Below are positions 1 through 11,794 of a stretch of 64,000 nt of DNA, in pieces. Positions within the stretch are counted from its first letter, which is position 1, and each line of letters opens with the position of its first letter. The DNA lies in contig CAJNDT010005334.1 of the NCBI GenBank assembly GCA_905221615.1, positions 354,501-418,500 on the forward strand, given 5' to 3'. Position numbers and translations under genes: made by a program. The notes beneath the pieces are model-generated. The model saw only the letters and a program-made list of their open reading frames with translations. It did no database searches and was not told the DNA's origin. This DNA is from Symbiodinium sp. CCMP2592. Lineage: Eukaryota > Sar > Dinophyceae > Suessiales > Symbiodiniaceae.

Positions 1-240
1 GCGGTGAAACGTGGCCTACATCCCCCATCTTGCTGGCCCTTGGTCGGTGGGGGGGGTTGGAAGTGCATTCGAGGGCCAGGGCTGGAAGGGGGGGAGGGGG
101 GCTTGTAAATGCAGACGTGTTTGGCTCTGTTTGGACAAGCTTGCCACGACTGTGCCACAGGCGCCGCAGGCTACTTGCCGTACTAGTGTCCCTGCCCCGG
201 TCCTGCCACCCTGCCTTGTTCACCAACCAGATAGCAGTAG

Positions 241-330
241 AGGCTTCAGGGTCGAGTGGAAGGTCGGAGGCAGTGCGGGATCAGGCTTCCGTTCGGGCTC
301 CGGCAGGGTCAGGCAGGTAGGTTGGGTTAG
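241..330 (+). repeat. Dispersed repeat A, copy 1
   Basis: This segment begins AGGCTTCAGGGTCGAGTGGA and matches 507-612 in the same orientation, first closely and then with small indels. Both copies share the GGTCAGGCAG-like end. The pair frames no gene I can identify. Confidence 0.7.
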
Positions 331-506
331 CGTACCAAAAGTAGTTAGTAAGGGGCACAACTCCGAAAAGGCAGAGGGGAGAACACGTTCCGCCTGGTCT
401 AACCCAATTTTGTTGTGAACAAACCGCTCTGCTTTTCCGGGGCCCACCCGGCACACCTCTCTGCCAAACGTGTTGCTGCTCCTGCAACAGAAAGGTTTCC
501 GTGGCA

Positions 507-612
507 AGGCTTCAGGGTCGAGTGGAAGGTCGAAGGCAGTGTCGCGCCAGCATCAGGTTTCTGTTCGGGATAAGACAGGGTTGAAAGGCGGGCCACAGGT
601 TCAGGCAGGGCA
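507..612 (+). repeat. Dispersed repeat A, copy 2
   Basis: Second copy of the 241-330 repeat in direct orientation. The first about 26 bases are nearly identical and the rest carries insertions. Confidence 0.7.
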
Positions 613-833
613 CCCAGCACAGAGGGGCACCTGCGACTCGCTAGTTTGCCGCAGTACTCTACCTAATCGCCAGTTATTGCCGTTTCCCGAGAGAGGCAGT
701 CGCAAGGGTAACCCGCGCACAAGAACCGAGTGGCATGGGGAACCACGTATTGTTATCACAACTTGCTTTTGCCTCCCGACGGGGACCCATCCACTCGCCT
801 CTTAAACACAGAGGCACCCAATTTCCTTGTACA

Positions 834-917
834 GACCGAGCCCATCCATTCCAATAATGTGGGGCAGCGCGCCCGCGCGGGGCGGGAGGACTGCTCCAAG
901 CCCCTAGCAAAGCAAAG
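834..917 (+). repeat. Dispersed repeat B, copy 1
   Basis: About 85 bases (GAGCCCATCCATTC... to ...CTAGCAAAGCAAA) recur at 5162-5256 in the same orientation, including the shared core GGGAGGACTGCTCC. No coding potential is evident. It looks like a short mobile or MITE-like sequence, but ends and target duplications are not clear. Confidence 0.7.
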
Positions 918-2765
918 AGAGACACAGCAGGGTTGGGTCCTTAGCGGGCACGCACCACTCGCCAAATCTAAAGGGGGGGGACAATTTCCTACTCTTGCAG
1001 ACCTCAAAGCCTCTTCCACCGCCGAGTCGCGGAAGGTGGCTCCTGGGCGCGGGTCCGTGACAAGCGGATTCTTCCAAAGCGAAGAGACAGAGAGAGACAG
1101 GGACGGAATATGGCCGAAGACCAGCTCTCGTGATAGGGGGATGGAACCCAGACCAGGAGGCGTCCGCTACGAAAGATGCAGCTGGATATTTTGCTATCAA
1201 CTTCGACTCCATCTGGATATGCAATCCTTCCCATTGATGAAAGGATGGGGAAAGCTTCGAGTTAAGGCGTCTACGAATTCCCGCAAGTTATCAACAAAGT
1301 GAGGGGGGCCAACGTGCACCTCGGGACGTGCGAAAATGGCGCTCCACGCCGAGTATGGCACAGCCACCTGACCGACGTCGCCGAGCTCGTCTGGCAGCTA
1401 AGGTGGAGCGCTTGTACCTCGCTGTGGGGGGAGGAAAAGGAGATACTTCAGATGGAGCTCAGCACAGGCAGTGCCTGGCTGGGTGGACCGTAAGGTACAG
1501 TAAGTCTGCTCGGGGTCCGCTCCAAAACCTGGGGCGGCCGAAGATGCTGGAGCTGGATCGGTGGAGCTCAATACCATCGCTACAGCTACGCGCAACACCA
1601 AAGAGGAGATCGATCCGGTTTGGGCGACGCTTAAAGCAGAGCTTAACTGAGACGAAAATCCTGGACCCCTGGAGAACGGTTTCGCCCTGCCGGGGGGAGC
1701 GAAGCCGGTTGCTGGACATCCTCGATGATTTCGGGGAGAGTGCAGACCTGACGTGCGCTGACGTCGTCTTTGTGCAAGAAATTATCACAGAGCTCGGGCC
1801 TTTTCCATGATGAATCTGATCATTGGCAATTGGTTTATGGGAAAAGAGAGGGCGAACAAGCAGACCCACAGCACCTTCAGAGTCCTCGCAGGCCACATCC
1901 CGCACCATGCTACCATACCAGCAACAGAGCAGATCCTGGCACAATGGGGGGAGCAATTGGCAGGCCATGCTAAAGCCTGCATTGGTATGCAGCAAACGAG
2001 ACCTTCAGCAACGTCAGCCAACACACCGCGGGTGGAACAGCTAATACAGGCAGGGGGGATCTGATACTCCAGTGCGGATGCTGCAACAGAACCTCACACT
2101 ACCCCCACAACAAATCCACCTTCCCACTTTCAACTTACTTCCCTTACAACCAGCAGATGCAGCCACGGCGAATCGACTACATCACAGCACGCGGAACCAC
2201 AGCAGGCACGGGACGTGTTGCAAGGACAGAGTTTCCTCGGACCAAGACGGGGTCCTGCTCCCCACTGCCGCACAAGGAGGGAGGGCAGTGCGTGCTATGT
2301 GGAGCGCGCGCCGACTTCGAATTGAGGATCAGGTCAACCAACTCGTACGTCCTACGAGTACCACCTCCGCGTGGAGATGACCCATGCCAAGCACTTGCGA
2401 CCATCTCCAAAGCTATCACAGTTCCAGGAGGGGGGGTTGTAACCGTTTTTTCGAAAAGCTGCCCTTTCTTCCCCTTTCATGCAGCGCGCACCTCTTGATG
2501 ACGATTTGTGCTTCACGGCACGCGCCATGGCCTCCCTTGGTCCGTGTCTTGCTTCCTGGCGTAACCGCCAAGTTCGAGCGATACACAACTTGCCCAGAAA
2601 GCTCTTCTGTTAAAGCGGTTGCAGGCTTCAAGAAACCTGCCTTTCTCCTCTTGGTAGCCTTTCTACTCAGGTGGCCAGATGTAACAAACAAATGCACTCC
2701 GCTTTGTCACCGGCCACGACATTGTCGGCGAGATTGAGCACTCACATCTGTTTAGGCCTGTTGAT

Positions 2766-3768
2766 GTGGATTTGTCCGGTCCTCACGGCCTTGATTGCCT
2801 GCTCAACCAGCCGGCACTGGATAACTTACGTTGCATGAAAACGCGAGTGCGACCAAGTGCCCTGGATGCCCAACTTCGGCAGGCTTGCCTTGAAGAGGTT
2901 GAACTCGGCCATGCTCTCGGCCCTTTTCGTGAGGATGAACTCAATGCCATGTTTGGCATGGGCCAATGGCGCCCCCTGGAACGCTTCGTCTTGGAACAAG
3001 GGGATGCGAAACTACGGTGTATTGACAGTGGCAAGAAGCCGGGACATAACAGCGCCACCCGTGAGCGTGAAACCATTTTCACTTCTTCAGTTGACACCTT
3101 TTTGCCCCTGCTACGCAGTACATGCAAGGCGGCACTAGAAGGGAACCTTCTCGAGGTGCTTCCGGGTCTTTTGGCCTTCGTCCTTGGCACTGAAGACATG
3201 AAGTATGCTGACAGGCAGTGCCCGGTGTCTCCCCGGCACTTGTGCGTGTCCACCGTGGCCTACTGGGACGTTCAGGCCAATGAGCATCGCTTCTTGATTT
3301 TGCAAGGCTTGCCGTTCGGGCTTTCTTCCAGCGTACTTTGTTTTAACAGAACGCCAGCTCTCATTTCAGCCATGTGCAGACGCATGACCGCTACTGCCGT
3401 TTTGAAGTTTTTTGATGATTATGGCTTGTAGTGACATGCTGTGTGCTCGTGGCTCGGGGCAGGCCACCTTGAGGGCCTGCAATTCCCCTGCAGGGATCAT
3501 TGGACCCTGCCAAATCTCAGCCGCCTGCTTTTGCACGGACTTTCCTCGGCCTCTCCGTGAATCTCTCCGCAGCCGGCCCTCTGGGGTCATCAGCATGGAT
3601 CTCAAGCCGGGCTACCGCGACACATTGCGAGATCAGATCGCTTTGATCCTGTCCGAGAACCGCCTTTCTGCTGGCATGGCCGTTAAGCTGTGTGGACGGT
3701 TTGGTTGGGCAGCAACGGCCACCTTTGGCCGCTGTGGCCGCTGTGCCCTCGCACACCGCAGGAGTTAG
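2766..3768 (+). pseudogene. Reverse transcriptase fragment of a DIRS-like or related retroelement, frameshifted
   Basis: The first frame (2766-3431) contains the run-up typical of these retroelement RTs: KLRCIDSGKK, then LILQGLPFGLSSS, then FFDDYG, where the paired aspartates occupy the catalytic position. A TAG ends that frame at 3431. The thumb-like segment follows in another frame (about 3412-3768) with MAVKLCGRFGW and TFGRCGR. A +1/-1 pair of shifts is therefore needed, so the copy is dead. The next frame gives the RNase H domain. FFDDY replaces the commoner YADD/YVDD. Assignment to a DIRS/Ngaro-like or dinoflagellate-specific RT family is from motif style only; no LTRs are visible. Confidence 0.72.
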
Positions 3769-4328
3769 ACGATGCTCTGAAGGACAGCCTTGTGTTCCAT
3801 TCTGTCCTCGCCTCCTTCGTGCAGCCGCGCCTGGTGCCCTTGGCTCCTGCCCAGGATGGTCTAGTCAGAATCTACAGTGACGCCTCATACGAGCCTGATG
3901 CGAGAGTGCCAGCACGACTCGGTTTTGTTGTCTTTCCTGCGAACCATGGTGTTCCGCTGGGATTCAGTGCAGACATTACCGATGATATCTTGAACCGTTT
4001 CCAGGTTCGCAAAACTCAGATTGTGCCATGTGAACCTCTGCTGGGAGTTGTCGTCCCTGACAACTGCGCTGAAGTTCTTAGGGGCCGTGATGTTGTTTGG
4101 TACATAGATTCCCAACCAGCTTGCCAACTCCTTATGAAGGGTTCTAGTTCCGTCCCAGACTTGTGCATCATCGCATCTCTGACGCAGCTGCTCTTGGCCC
4201 GCTTGGGGGCCAGGGTGTACCGGGAGTGGATTGACTCCAGCGCCAACGCGGCTGATGGCTTTTCCCGCGAGCCAAGGCTGGCAGTTTGCCACGGCCTCTT
4301 TGCCCAGCATCCTTCACAAAGGATTTGA
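3690..4328 (+). pseudogene. RNase H domain of the same retroelement
   Basis: This 212-codon frame follows the RT remains. It shows an RNase H layout: IYSDASYEPDARV with the first aspartate, a glutamate in VPCEPLLGVV, WYIDSQPACQLL with the second aspartate, and REWIDSSANAADGFSR with the last acidic group. That closing block is typical of RNase H in retroelements that read RT then RH without a protease between. The domain is nearly full length and ends at a natural stop at 4328. The RT upstream is shifted relative to it, so the whole is a relic. Confidence 0.75.
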
Positions 4329-4345
4329 TTCTATTGCACTCTTCC

Positions 4346-4672
4346 GCCAAAGCTAGCACCCTTCATCTGCCTGCAGTCAAACATAAGTGATCGTGCGAGC
4401 TTCCGGAAAACAGAGCCCTGCCGTGCATTTTGTGCCCCATGGCCTTGAGCATATGTCGAGTGCATCGGATTGGTTGGGATTGGCTTGCACAGTCTTATGC
4501 TTATGCCGTGACCTCTCAAGGACGAAGTTTTGCCCTCCCTCCCTCCCAGGCGTGCCTCTTCCGCCAAAGCTAGCACCCTTCATTTGCCTGCAGTCAAAGA
4601 TAAGTGATCGTGCGAGCTTCCGGGTTAAAGAGCTGCACACGCCTGCCGTGCATTTTGTGCCCCATGGCCTTG
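4346..4672 (+). repeat. Two direct copies of a ~110-bp repeat
   Basis: 4346-4453 and 4557-4672 match closely, sharing CGCCAAAGCTAGCACCCTTC at one end and GTGCCCCATGGCCTTGA at the other. They lie just after the RNase H frame and may be 3' sequence of that retroelement or a separate duplication. Confidence 0.85.
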
Positions 4673-4678
4673 ACATAC

Positions 4679-4806
4679 TTTTGCGCGCGCATGATCCCAC
4701 AAAGCCCTCCAGAGAGAGGGTTTTAGTCGCGTGAGACTCTTCCGGAGGCCAGGACGCTTTTGCGCGTGCATGATCCCACAGAGCCCTCCAGAGAGAGCGT
4801 TTTAAT
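4679..4806 (+). repeat. Two direct copies of a ~50-bp repeat
   Basis: 4679-4728 and 4758-4806 share TTTGCGCG[CT]GCATGATCCCA and CCCTCCAGAGAGAG. They continue the duplicated block that begins at 4346. Confidence 0.85.
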
Positions 4807-4807
4807 C

Positions 4808-4912
4808 AGGTATGTGCGATGTGAGCAGTGTATGCGATGTGAGCAGTGTGTGAGATGCGCGGCGCGTCCGTGCAGCCAGGTGTGTGCGATTTGAGCAGTG
4901 TGTGAGGGCGGG
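4808..4912 (+). repeat. Minisatellite, TGTGCGATGTGAGCAG units
   Basis: Imperfect tandem units of about 16-18 bases (TGTGCGATGTGAGCAG, TATGCGATGTGAGCAG, TGTGCGATTTGAGCAG), interrupted by a GC-rich spacer. Confidence 0.75.
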
Positions 4913-5161
4913 CGCGGGTGCGGGCGGGCGGACAGTGGGGCGGTGCGGAACATAAAAACAAAAACCCCGCAGTGATGTGGGGAACAAACTCCTTAAATGG
5001 GCGATCAGAGCACCAGCAGAGAGGGACCCCACACAACCTGGTTTGACTGTACTCCCTACTAGCCGCTACTAGCCGAGACTTGCAGCTGTATTCCAACAAA
5101 GTTGGTATACCTCGAAGGCACACGAATTGAACAGGTAAGCACACGCCCTGGTCACTGCGTA

Positions 5162-5256
5162 GAGACCAAGCCCATTCATTCAAAAGAATGGATGGGGCAG
5201 CGCACCTGCGCGGGACGGGAGGACTGCTCCCGCCCCAAGCCCCAAGCAAAGCAAAA
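5162..5256 (+). repeat. Dispersed repeat B, copy 2
   Basis: Second copy of the 834-917 repeat. This copy has a near-perfect hairpin, CCATTCATTC-AAAA-GAATGGATGG, which is broken in the other copy. Confidence 0.7.
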
Positions 5257-5263
5257 GACAGGC

Positions 5264-5446
5264 GGACAGAGACAGACGGACTGAGACAGACAGACAGAGA
5301 TGGAGACGGAGAAGGACACGGACAGACGGACAGACGGAGACAGACAGACAGCCAGAGACAGACGGACACCCAGAGACAGACAGGCAGAGACAGACAGACA
5401 GAGGCAGAGACCGACAGAGAGACAGACAGACAGACAGCACAACAGC
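5264..5446 (+). repeat. GACA-type microsatellite
   Basis: Imperfect GACAGACA/GAGACAGA tandem sequence. It opens long frames on both strands (Cys/Leu/Ser-rich or Asp/Arg/Gln-rich), which are artefacts. Confidence 0.95.
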
Positions 5447-8400
5447 TTGGCAATACGAGACAATAAAACGCCCAAGTCTTTCTGGTCCGGTGTGTCTCGC
5501 CTTAGGGATCTTTTCAGCTCCGCAGAGGACAGACAGGAGAAAAACAGGATTCAGTCGAGCTGCTGATGAGCTGTTGTGCTCCCGAGTTGGCTCGAGGCTG
5601 CCTAGCCCGTCACAGTTTATGTCGCATAGGATCCCAGACTCCACAGCCGCAGAGTGAAAGGGACACGAGCGCTGAACATTGAGGATGCCCCGAGATCATG
5701 GAAACGACAGGCTGCCGCCGAAGCGTTTCAAGATGCGGCAGTTGAGCTGTGTGCTGGAGCAGGAGATGCCAGCCTAGCCGATTCTCATGGGAAACAAGCT
5801 GAAGGTTGGGCTACTACACGTGCTGTGCATGTGAAGCTGCTTCTCCATCTGCTTCTACTCGCACTGAAACAGAAAAACAGTAGTTTTCTTCCACAGCAGG
5901 ATACCCACATTAAAGTGAAGGTTACCGTCTATGTGTGCAGCCGTTCATGCTGTCGAATTAATGATGCCAAGGCATCTTAGAGTTTGGCCACACTGTTTGT
6001 AGCGTGACATCTGGTTGTGCTGTTCCAGAGTTTGCTCATGCAGCAACGGGACGGCAACATGAAGGACCTCCACACCATCCGGGAAGAGCAAAGCTGGCTC
6101 AGCCTTTCAGTTCATGCTTTTAGTTCCTTGAGTTTTTCCGGCACCGGAAGCCATCAGACATGGAGCCGCCCCGGTGGTTTGGGCGCCGATTGCACTGTCC
6201 TGCGGTTTCTGCTGATGATGCTTGATACATAATCATTTAGTGACACTTACCATTGCCGCAGTGAAGTTGCTCTCATGTTGACTAAAGCCGTCAGCCCCAC
6301 ATCGGTTGATTGCAGCTGACTGAAGACAGGGTCGGAATTGTGTTCGAAAAATGCTCCCACGAGGAATCGTTTGCGCTTCTTTTGTGCGGATGGACGTCAG
6401 CTGGAGTTCAAAGCTGTGGCAGGCCACTCGGCATAGCAATATGAAAAAATGCTGTGTGGTTGAACTAGGAACATGGATTCATTGAGCAACTGCGCGTGCA
6501 ATCGAGTCTTCCTGCAGGGCGGTTGCAGTGCGTGACTAGCCTGCAGGAAGTGTTTCGATGTTAACTTTGAACCGGGCATAGCCGTAGCCAACCTTGACGG
6601 CAACATGGAGACACACAGGATGCGACTCGGGCCCAGACCTTTCGCAGACGTGCTTAGGCCATAGACGGGTCATGGAGACGTCCGTTCCGATACATGACTT
6701 TCAACGAGGCGATGTGCCCCTCACCCTTTGGAGCCCAGTGGACTGTAAGTTGCAGGACTCAACTGTGGAGCTACCGGAACTTCGACAAGTTGTGCTCTTG
6801 AATGCAACAGACTTCGAGGGGTGGTGACGGAGCACAGGAAATGGGGAGAGCACATTTACATTTTGACAAGGAGATCGTTCGAGATAGGGGATGTTTTGCA
6901 GGTTATGATCGTCGCTGCGGCAAGGACCGAAGATCATGAGACTACCAGCTTTGAAAATCCCTTCTGGCGACATAGGCGACAGACAGAGGTTTAAAAACGG
7001 CTTAGCACATGACGACATACGGTGGAGAATGGGAAACAGGGTCCCTAATGGCCGCATTGTAAGTGTCGCACTAGCAGGAGAGTAGAATGTAGTCTGTTCT
7101 AGTTGTGCAGACCTCGTCTGGCGAGTCCGAGTTGCGAGAGCGTAATGGCCGCGCTGCGGTGTCATGAGATAATCTGAATATGAGTTCTGATAAAGGAGGC
7201 CAGCTGACTGGTAGATACTTGTATGTTGATCTCCCACAGACTTGGGACTTGAGGTTGGTCCGAGGGGGATGTTTGGCTTAAGGCCTAAGTCTATGTGACA
7301 AGGGACAAGGGATGGAAGGGCAGTCGTCCGTTCCATGAAAAACAGCAAGGCGACGAGGCGTCGTGGGGACAGTCGGGCCCGAGAAGTTGACGTCTTGTTG
7401 GGTTCGTTATGATTTATGGACTTCGTTGTTCATTCAAGCTCATTTCCTACTTGGCCGACCTTCTCCAAACAAAGTTTGCCATCAGAAAAGCAGCTCGCCG
7501 TTTTCACATACGTGACGATGTACTTGAGCTGCAGCGCTGGGGCCAGCGACCGTGTAAGTGTCAGAGATCCGGAATCCTGAAAGCTTGAGGGCTGACTTTG
7601 ACTTATGAGCTTGAGTCCATCGCCTCCTTTGGCCCCGGATCGCTGCATCTAACTGGGACGCGGATTCGATGTCTTGCTTGGCTTCACGCTTCCCTTTTGT
7701 AGGTAATGACGCATCGCTGTATATCATTAAATTTCGGCACGCCCTACTTCGCAGCGACATCCGGGGCTAGTGTTGTGACTGTAGTTAATACGAAGAAATC
7801 CGGCGGAGGAAAACTTTGAATACCCTTTCCGCCACTGTTTCTGCAACGACTGGGAAGATGCTTTAACATCAGTCTTGTTTTTGTGTTTTTCTGTTGGATT
7901 GCGTATCGTCGTTTCCGAAATCGCAGTAGACCGTGGATTCGGACGTGCGCGTTTTCGCTTGCGCAGGCTGGGAGAGCCAATGAGAGCCAGTCAGAAGAAA
8001 AACTGTGCAGTAGATTGATCACGACTAGATGTCCACACCGCGGTTGCTTTAGATTGAGAGCATTGCCGTATGTAAAGTGATGTGAAAAAATCATGTCGGG
8101 AAGCTCGTCTTGCTTGCCTGTGGGCCAAGTTCAACGAAGTTTGCTTGAACCTCCACCCCAGTGTTACCCACTCCACGGCATAAGGAATTTCTCTGAACCT
8201 GAACGGCACTCCATCTTGGGTGCGATGACCTTTGTCTGCGCTGCCATGACTAGGTGCGGCTATTTCAGAGCGATGCGAGCCGACTCCGTGCAGAGCTTCA
8301 AGAGCTGGCTTGCTTTTCGGGCATCGGCACCAAGTTTCTGGAGGCCAGCGACATCAAGCGGAAACGCGGTCATCTAGCGCATGATGCGTGAGTCGTCGTG

Positions 8401-8737
8401 AGACACAATGCATGATCGTGAGAATGCCACAAATAGGTGTGAGGTAAGGATGTTCTTGAGCACCTGACGACAAGAAGCAAGAGTCGGTCGTGAGTGGTTT
8501 TGTGGAAGCTGACGGTAACAGACTGGTCGTCGTAGTCGTGGTCCAGCCGTGGTACACGCAGGTAGTAGTTGACATGGTGGCCAGTGACGTAGTACTTGTC
8601 GAAGTAGTAGTGTGGTTGTAGCTGCTGGTGGTAGTGGTAGGAAAGCTTCATGCATGCAACGATTCAGTTCGAGCCCTGTGAACTGCCAGGCGCGAAGTAA
8701 TTCACTGGTCCGAGTGTCCTTGGCGGGCTATGGTCTT
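5447..8737. other. No recognisable gene
   Basis: Frames up to about 215 codons occur (for example 6701-7348 minus) without a motif I know. There is a GTAGTAGT-like low-complexity patch at about 8518-8640 that gives spurious Tyr/Thr/His-rich frames. I see no repeats longer than a few dozen bases. Confidence 0.5.
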
Positions 8738-8790
8738 CAATACACAGTGGATGGAAGTTGGCGCCCACCCTTTCGGCGGCTTCGGCTAGG
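8738..8790 (+). pseudogene. Isolated copy of the YTVDGSWRP block (unrecognised protein family)
   Basis: Within the open frame 8612-8938 this stretch encodes QYTVDGSWRPPFRRLRLG. Closely similar peptides are encoded at 44534, 46079 and 47197. I do not recognise the family. Upstream and downstream residues in the frame do not match the other copies obviously, so this is probably a fragment. Confidence 0.45.
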
Positions 8791-8964
8791 AAAACCTCCA
8801 GCAGGGTTGAAACATATTGTGCTCGGAGTGTTAGATGTCCAGGTTCCGAGCTTCAATCCTTCGGTAAGGCTGGCCTTTGAGCGAACAGTGGCTCCGCGTT
8901 GGATGGTTGAACTGGCTCTCTGTTCAATAAGACCCTAACGGTGCACTTAGCAAGGGATCTGCAG

Positions 8965-9018
8965 TGCCTTGTTTGGCTGCCTGCCAGCCTGCCTGCTTGC
9001 CTGCCTGCCTGCTCGGTA
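8965..9018 (+). repeat. CTGC/CTTGCCTGC microsatellite
   Basis: Short imperfect CCTGCCTG tract. Confidence 0.85.
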
Positions 9019-10104
9019 TTTCTTTGTCTCTGTCACTCTCCTCTATGTCTTGCTCGTTGCTACACCATGCACTTGTTTGCAGATGTTGGTGGGGTTCCTA
9101 CCTGAGGCAGCTGGAGTTTCATGACGACATGGTCATGCAGCGCGGCGCAAGGGCTCGCCGTGGTTGCTGCTGCCAAAGAGCAGAGCGTTTCCCGTGGACT
9201 GCACCAGGTTCCCGGACATCTGCCATTCCGCCCAGCTTCCGAAGTCGTCAACAGCCTGCATCCGGTCCACTCTGCAGGCTTGCTTCTTCCTCTTGCGTCT
9301 CTAAGCACTCTGACGGTAGAGGCTTAATCATGTTTCGTGCTGCGTAGATTTACATGCGGGTCAGGTCAAACATACCTCAAAAGGGTTTGCACGAGCTGAG
9401 AGACACTCACGGGCTCCGGGCTCCGGACTGTCGCCTAAGCGAGTGGTAAGCTTAGCCAGAAACGGAAACGACCCAACAACGCACTACGATGGGGTGGCAA
9501 TTCAATGAGCGGCACGACCAGAACTTTCAACGGAGTGCTGGGTGGGAAGATCAAGATCGCAGAAAGGCACCGCTTCCATCCGAAAGATTGGAACGACACA
9601 GAGACGATTTGCACGGCCTCCGTGTATGGACGACATGCATTAATCGAGACGTGTGCCAAGTGAGAATCGAACGGGGAGCCTTTCGTGGGAAGCCCCCTAC
9701 CCAAACGGACATGATGGGTGGAATGCCTCGAGGATCATTGCCATGCATTGAGAGTCATGCAGCACCGACTGCCCGGTGCATGGGGTGGCTTGCCTGAGTG
9801 ACGATCGTCAGCAACGAGTTGGAGTGCGTATGGACCTGGTGGTCGTTCCGGAACTTGATTGGATGGCTTCTGCCACCGGCGGGCATCTGGTCTTGGCAGG
9901 GGACGCCTCGGTGCTTGAGCTGCTACTCCTCAGTCTGTGCATTGGTGTCTGCCAACCCGGCTTCTGTTGCGGTTGCTTCTGCATAAGCCGTGCGGGCTCC
10001 GTGACCGGCCGGACCCCGCCGACACCTCCTGCGGCACCACCTGCCACACCTTTGGACCGTTGGGCCCCTATATCACGGCGGGCGGTCAACTTCGTGCGAA
10101 GCAG
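9019..10104. other. No recognisable gene
   Basis: GC-rich unique sequence with overlapping frames on both strands and no known motif. It ends where an abrupt change to AT-rich DNA begins at the TA tract. Confidence 0.5.
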
Positions 10105-10137
<33 letters not shown>

Positions 10138-10138
10138 G

Positions 10139-10169
<31 letters not shown>

Positions 10170-10172
10170 ATG
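10105..10172. repeat. TA/TATATG microsatellite
   Basis: Alternating TA with TATATG interruptions. It marks the left edge of the AT-rich domain. Confidence 0.95.
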
Positions 10173-10443
10173 AGCCCGATACCTTTAGGGTCTATTTAAC
10201 TAGTCTGCCATATATACAATATAAGATCCCTATCTAAATCATATGTTCCTACATATTATATTACAAGACTTACGCTCTGAAAAGTTTAGCATTACTTAGG
10301 TCTATAATATTTTTATCATTATTGCTGACACCATTGCCACGTTGATACCTGATTAATATACAGTGTCACCTATACAGACAACTGAATTTTAATAATTAAT
10401 ACCTATAACAATATCATTACGAATCCAATGGAACACAAAGCAA

Positions 10444-11540
10444 TAACACTCCAACCAAAATAATTATAGTAAGTATTGCTTACATCCCTGTCGCTGCGAA
10501 TCCTACCTAGTGCAAGTTAGCATCACTACAATCATATATTAGGCATTGCATATATAGTGTCAGTACTAATGCAGTCGAATAGAAATTACAAACAGTGTAA
10601 CCAAAATCTTTCTTTTTAGTATTGTCTACGCCACTGCGACTATGAATCCTATTCAGCGTAAGTTACCTCCTCTACGTGCAAACTACTTATAATACTTCTT
10701 ATCTAGGTCCGTGTCATTAGGATGCATATCAAACAGAAAGCAACACCAATACAACCAAAATAATTATAGTAAGTATTGCTTACATCTCTGTCCCTGCGAA
10801 TCCTACCTAGTGTAAGTTAGCATCACTATAATTATCTATTAGGTATTGCATATACTGTGTCAGTATTAGTGTAGCCGAACAGAAATTACAAACACTGGAA
10901 CCAAAAATAATTCTACTAAGTATTGTCGACGCCCCTGCAACTAGGAATCCTACATCTCGAGGGAGAGAACTGTGAACTGCCACTAACCATCCAGGCCCCA
11001 CAAAAAGACAAACACCAACTCGAACAAAAGATTGGCCTAAGCAATCGTGACATTACTAATTGTCGTACCTGCGGTACAGCAATCCTGTAATCATTGCTGC
11101 CATATTGCAGTTGTCTTTCCTTTGCCTCAGCCTCTGTAAGCCCCTCGTGTCTGCGCTGGCACAGGATACGCAGCGTCTCACTCTTATGCGGGACAGCAGC
11201 CGCAAGCAAATTTGCGCCTCCTGTGCCCGTTTCGAGCAGCTTGTAATGCTGCCCGTGCTATCCGAATCGCAGTTGATAACTCATGGCAGCCGAATAACAC
11301 CAATACAACCAAAATAATTATAGTAAGTATTGCTTACATCTCTGTCCCTGCGAATCCTACCTAGTGTAAGTTAGCATCACTACAATCATAGATTAGGTAT
11401 TGCATATATAGTGTCAGTACTAATGCAGTCGAACAGAAATTGCAAACGATTTAACCAAAGTCGAACAGAAATTGCAAACGATTTAACCAAAAATAATTAT
11501 AGCAAGTATTGTCTACGCCCCTGCAACTAGGAATCCTACG
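10444..11540 (-). repeat. Three long repeat units, two carrying a P5 ATPase fragment
   Basis: Units start near 10454, 10753 and 11304 with AACCAAAATAATTATAGTAA and run through TACATC[CT]CTGTC[GC]CTGCGAATCC and CATTAGTGT-like text. Units 2 and 3 continue into the ATPase-like segments (10950-11257 and 11536-11736); unit 1 diverges instead. Unit 3 also contains a perfect 32-bp internal tandem duplication (11428-11491). On the minus strand each repeat lies downstream of its ATPase segment, as an intron or a transposed flank would. Confidence 0.8.
10950..11257 (-). pseudogene. P5-type P-type ATPase fragment, copy 1
   Basis: Minus-strand reading gives RRHEGLTEAEAKERQ, then YGSNDYRIAVPQ, then SRLLRPIF, and after a 1-base deletion FELVFVFLWGLDG, a TAG, and WQFTVLSLEM. 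P5 ATPases (ATP13A1/Spf1 and ATP13A2 types) have this order just before and in their early transmembrane helices: a YGxN segment, an (I/V)PxP-like strand, then a helix ending LWxLDxYWxxSxFxLxM. About 85 residues are covered; catalytic DKTG and the rest are absent. Open reading continues upstream to a TAG at 11258-11260. P5A is my preferred subtype from the LDG(Y)W pattern. Confidence 0.7.
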
Positions 11541-11736
11541 TCCCGAGGGAGAGTACTGTGAACTGCCTATAACCATTCAGGCCCCACAAAAAGACATACG
11601 CCAACTCAAACAGAAAGATTAGCCGAAGCAATCGTGACAGTACCAATTGTTCTACCTGCGGTACAGCAATCCTGTAATCATTGCTGCCATATTGCCGTCG
11701 TATTTCCGTTGCCTCAGCCTCTGTAAGGCTCTCGTG
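11536..11736 (-). pseudogene. P5-type P-type ATPase fragment, copy 2 (frame intact)
   Basis: This copy reads 66 codons without interruption: HESLTEAEATEIRRQ, YGSNDYRIAVPQ, SRLLRLIFLFELAYVFLW, GLNGYRQFTVLSLG, then a stop. It repairs both lesions of copy 1 (the missing base and the TAG), so the copies decayed independently after duplication. The match stops on both sides, as one exon would. Nothing else of the ATPase is present in the window. Confidence 0.72.
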
Positions 11737-11794
11737 TATGCGGGTTACATATGCTACATATATCTACTGAGGCAAGCCAGGTCTGAACAAACTA

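Larger units (their letters stand above)
1..2765. other. Unrecognised region with small dispersed repeats
   Basis: I recognise no gene here. Open frames reach about 190 codons but overlap on both strands without a known motif. The stretch holds two diverged direct copies of a GC-rich repeat (241-330 and 507-612) and one copy of a dispersed repeat that returns near 5162. Composition is mixed, with several G runs of 7-8. It could include introns or UTRs of a gene whose exons I cannot recognise. Confidence 0.5.

Noticed and set aside
5176..5644. Cys/Leu/Ser-rich minus-strand frames resembling secreted or membrane proteins
   Set aside because: Produced by the GACA/TGTC microsatellite.
6575..6600. 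CCGTAGCCA near 6581 as another spliced-leader relic
   Set aside because: Only the first nine bases agree; the following CCTTGACGG does not match.
8660..8700. Possible tRNA B-box (CAGTTCGAGCC)
   Set aside because: No matching A box or cloverleaf arms at the right distance. Other GATTCGAGCC hits (19393, 34961) fail for the same reason.
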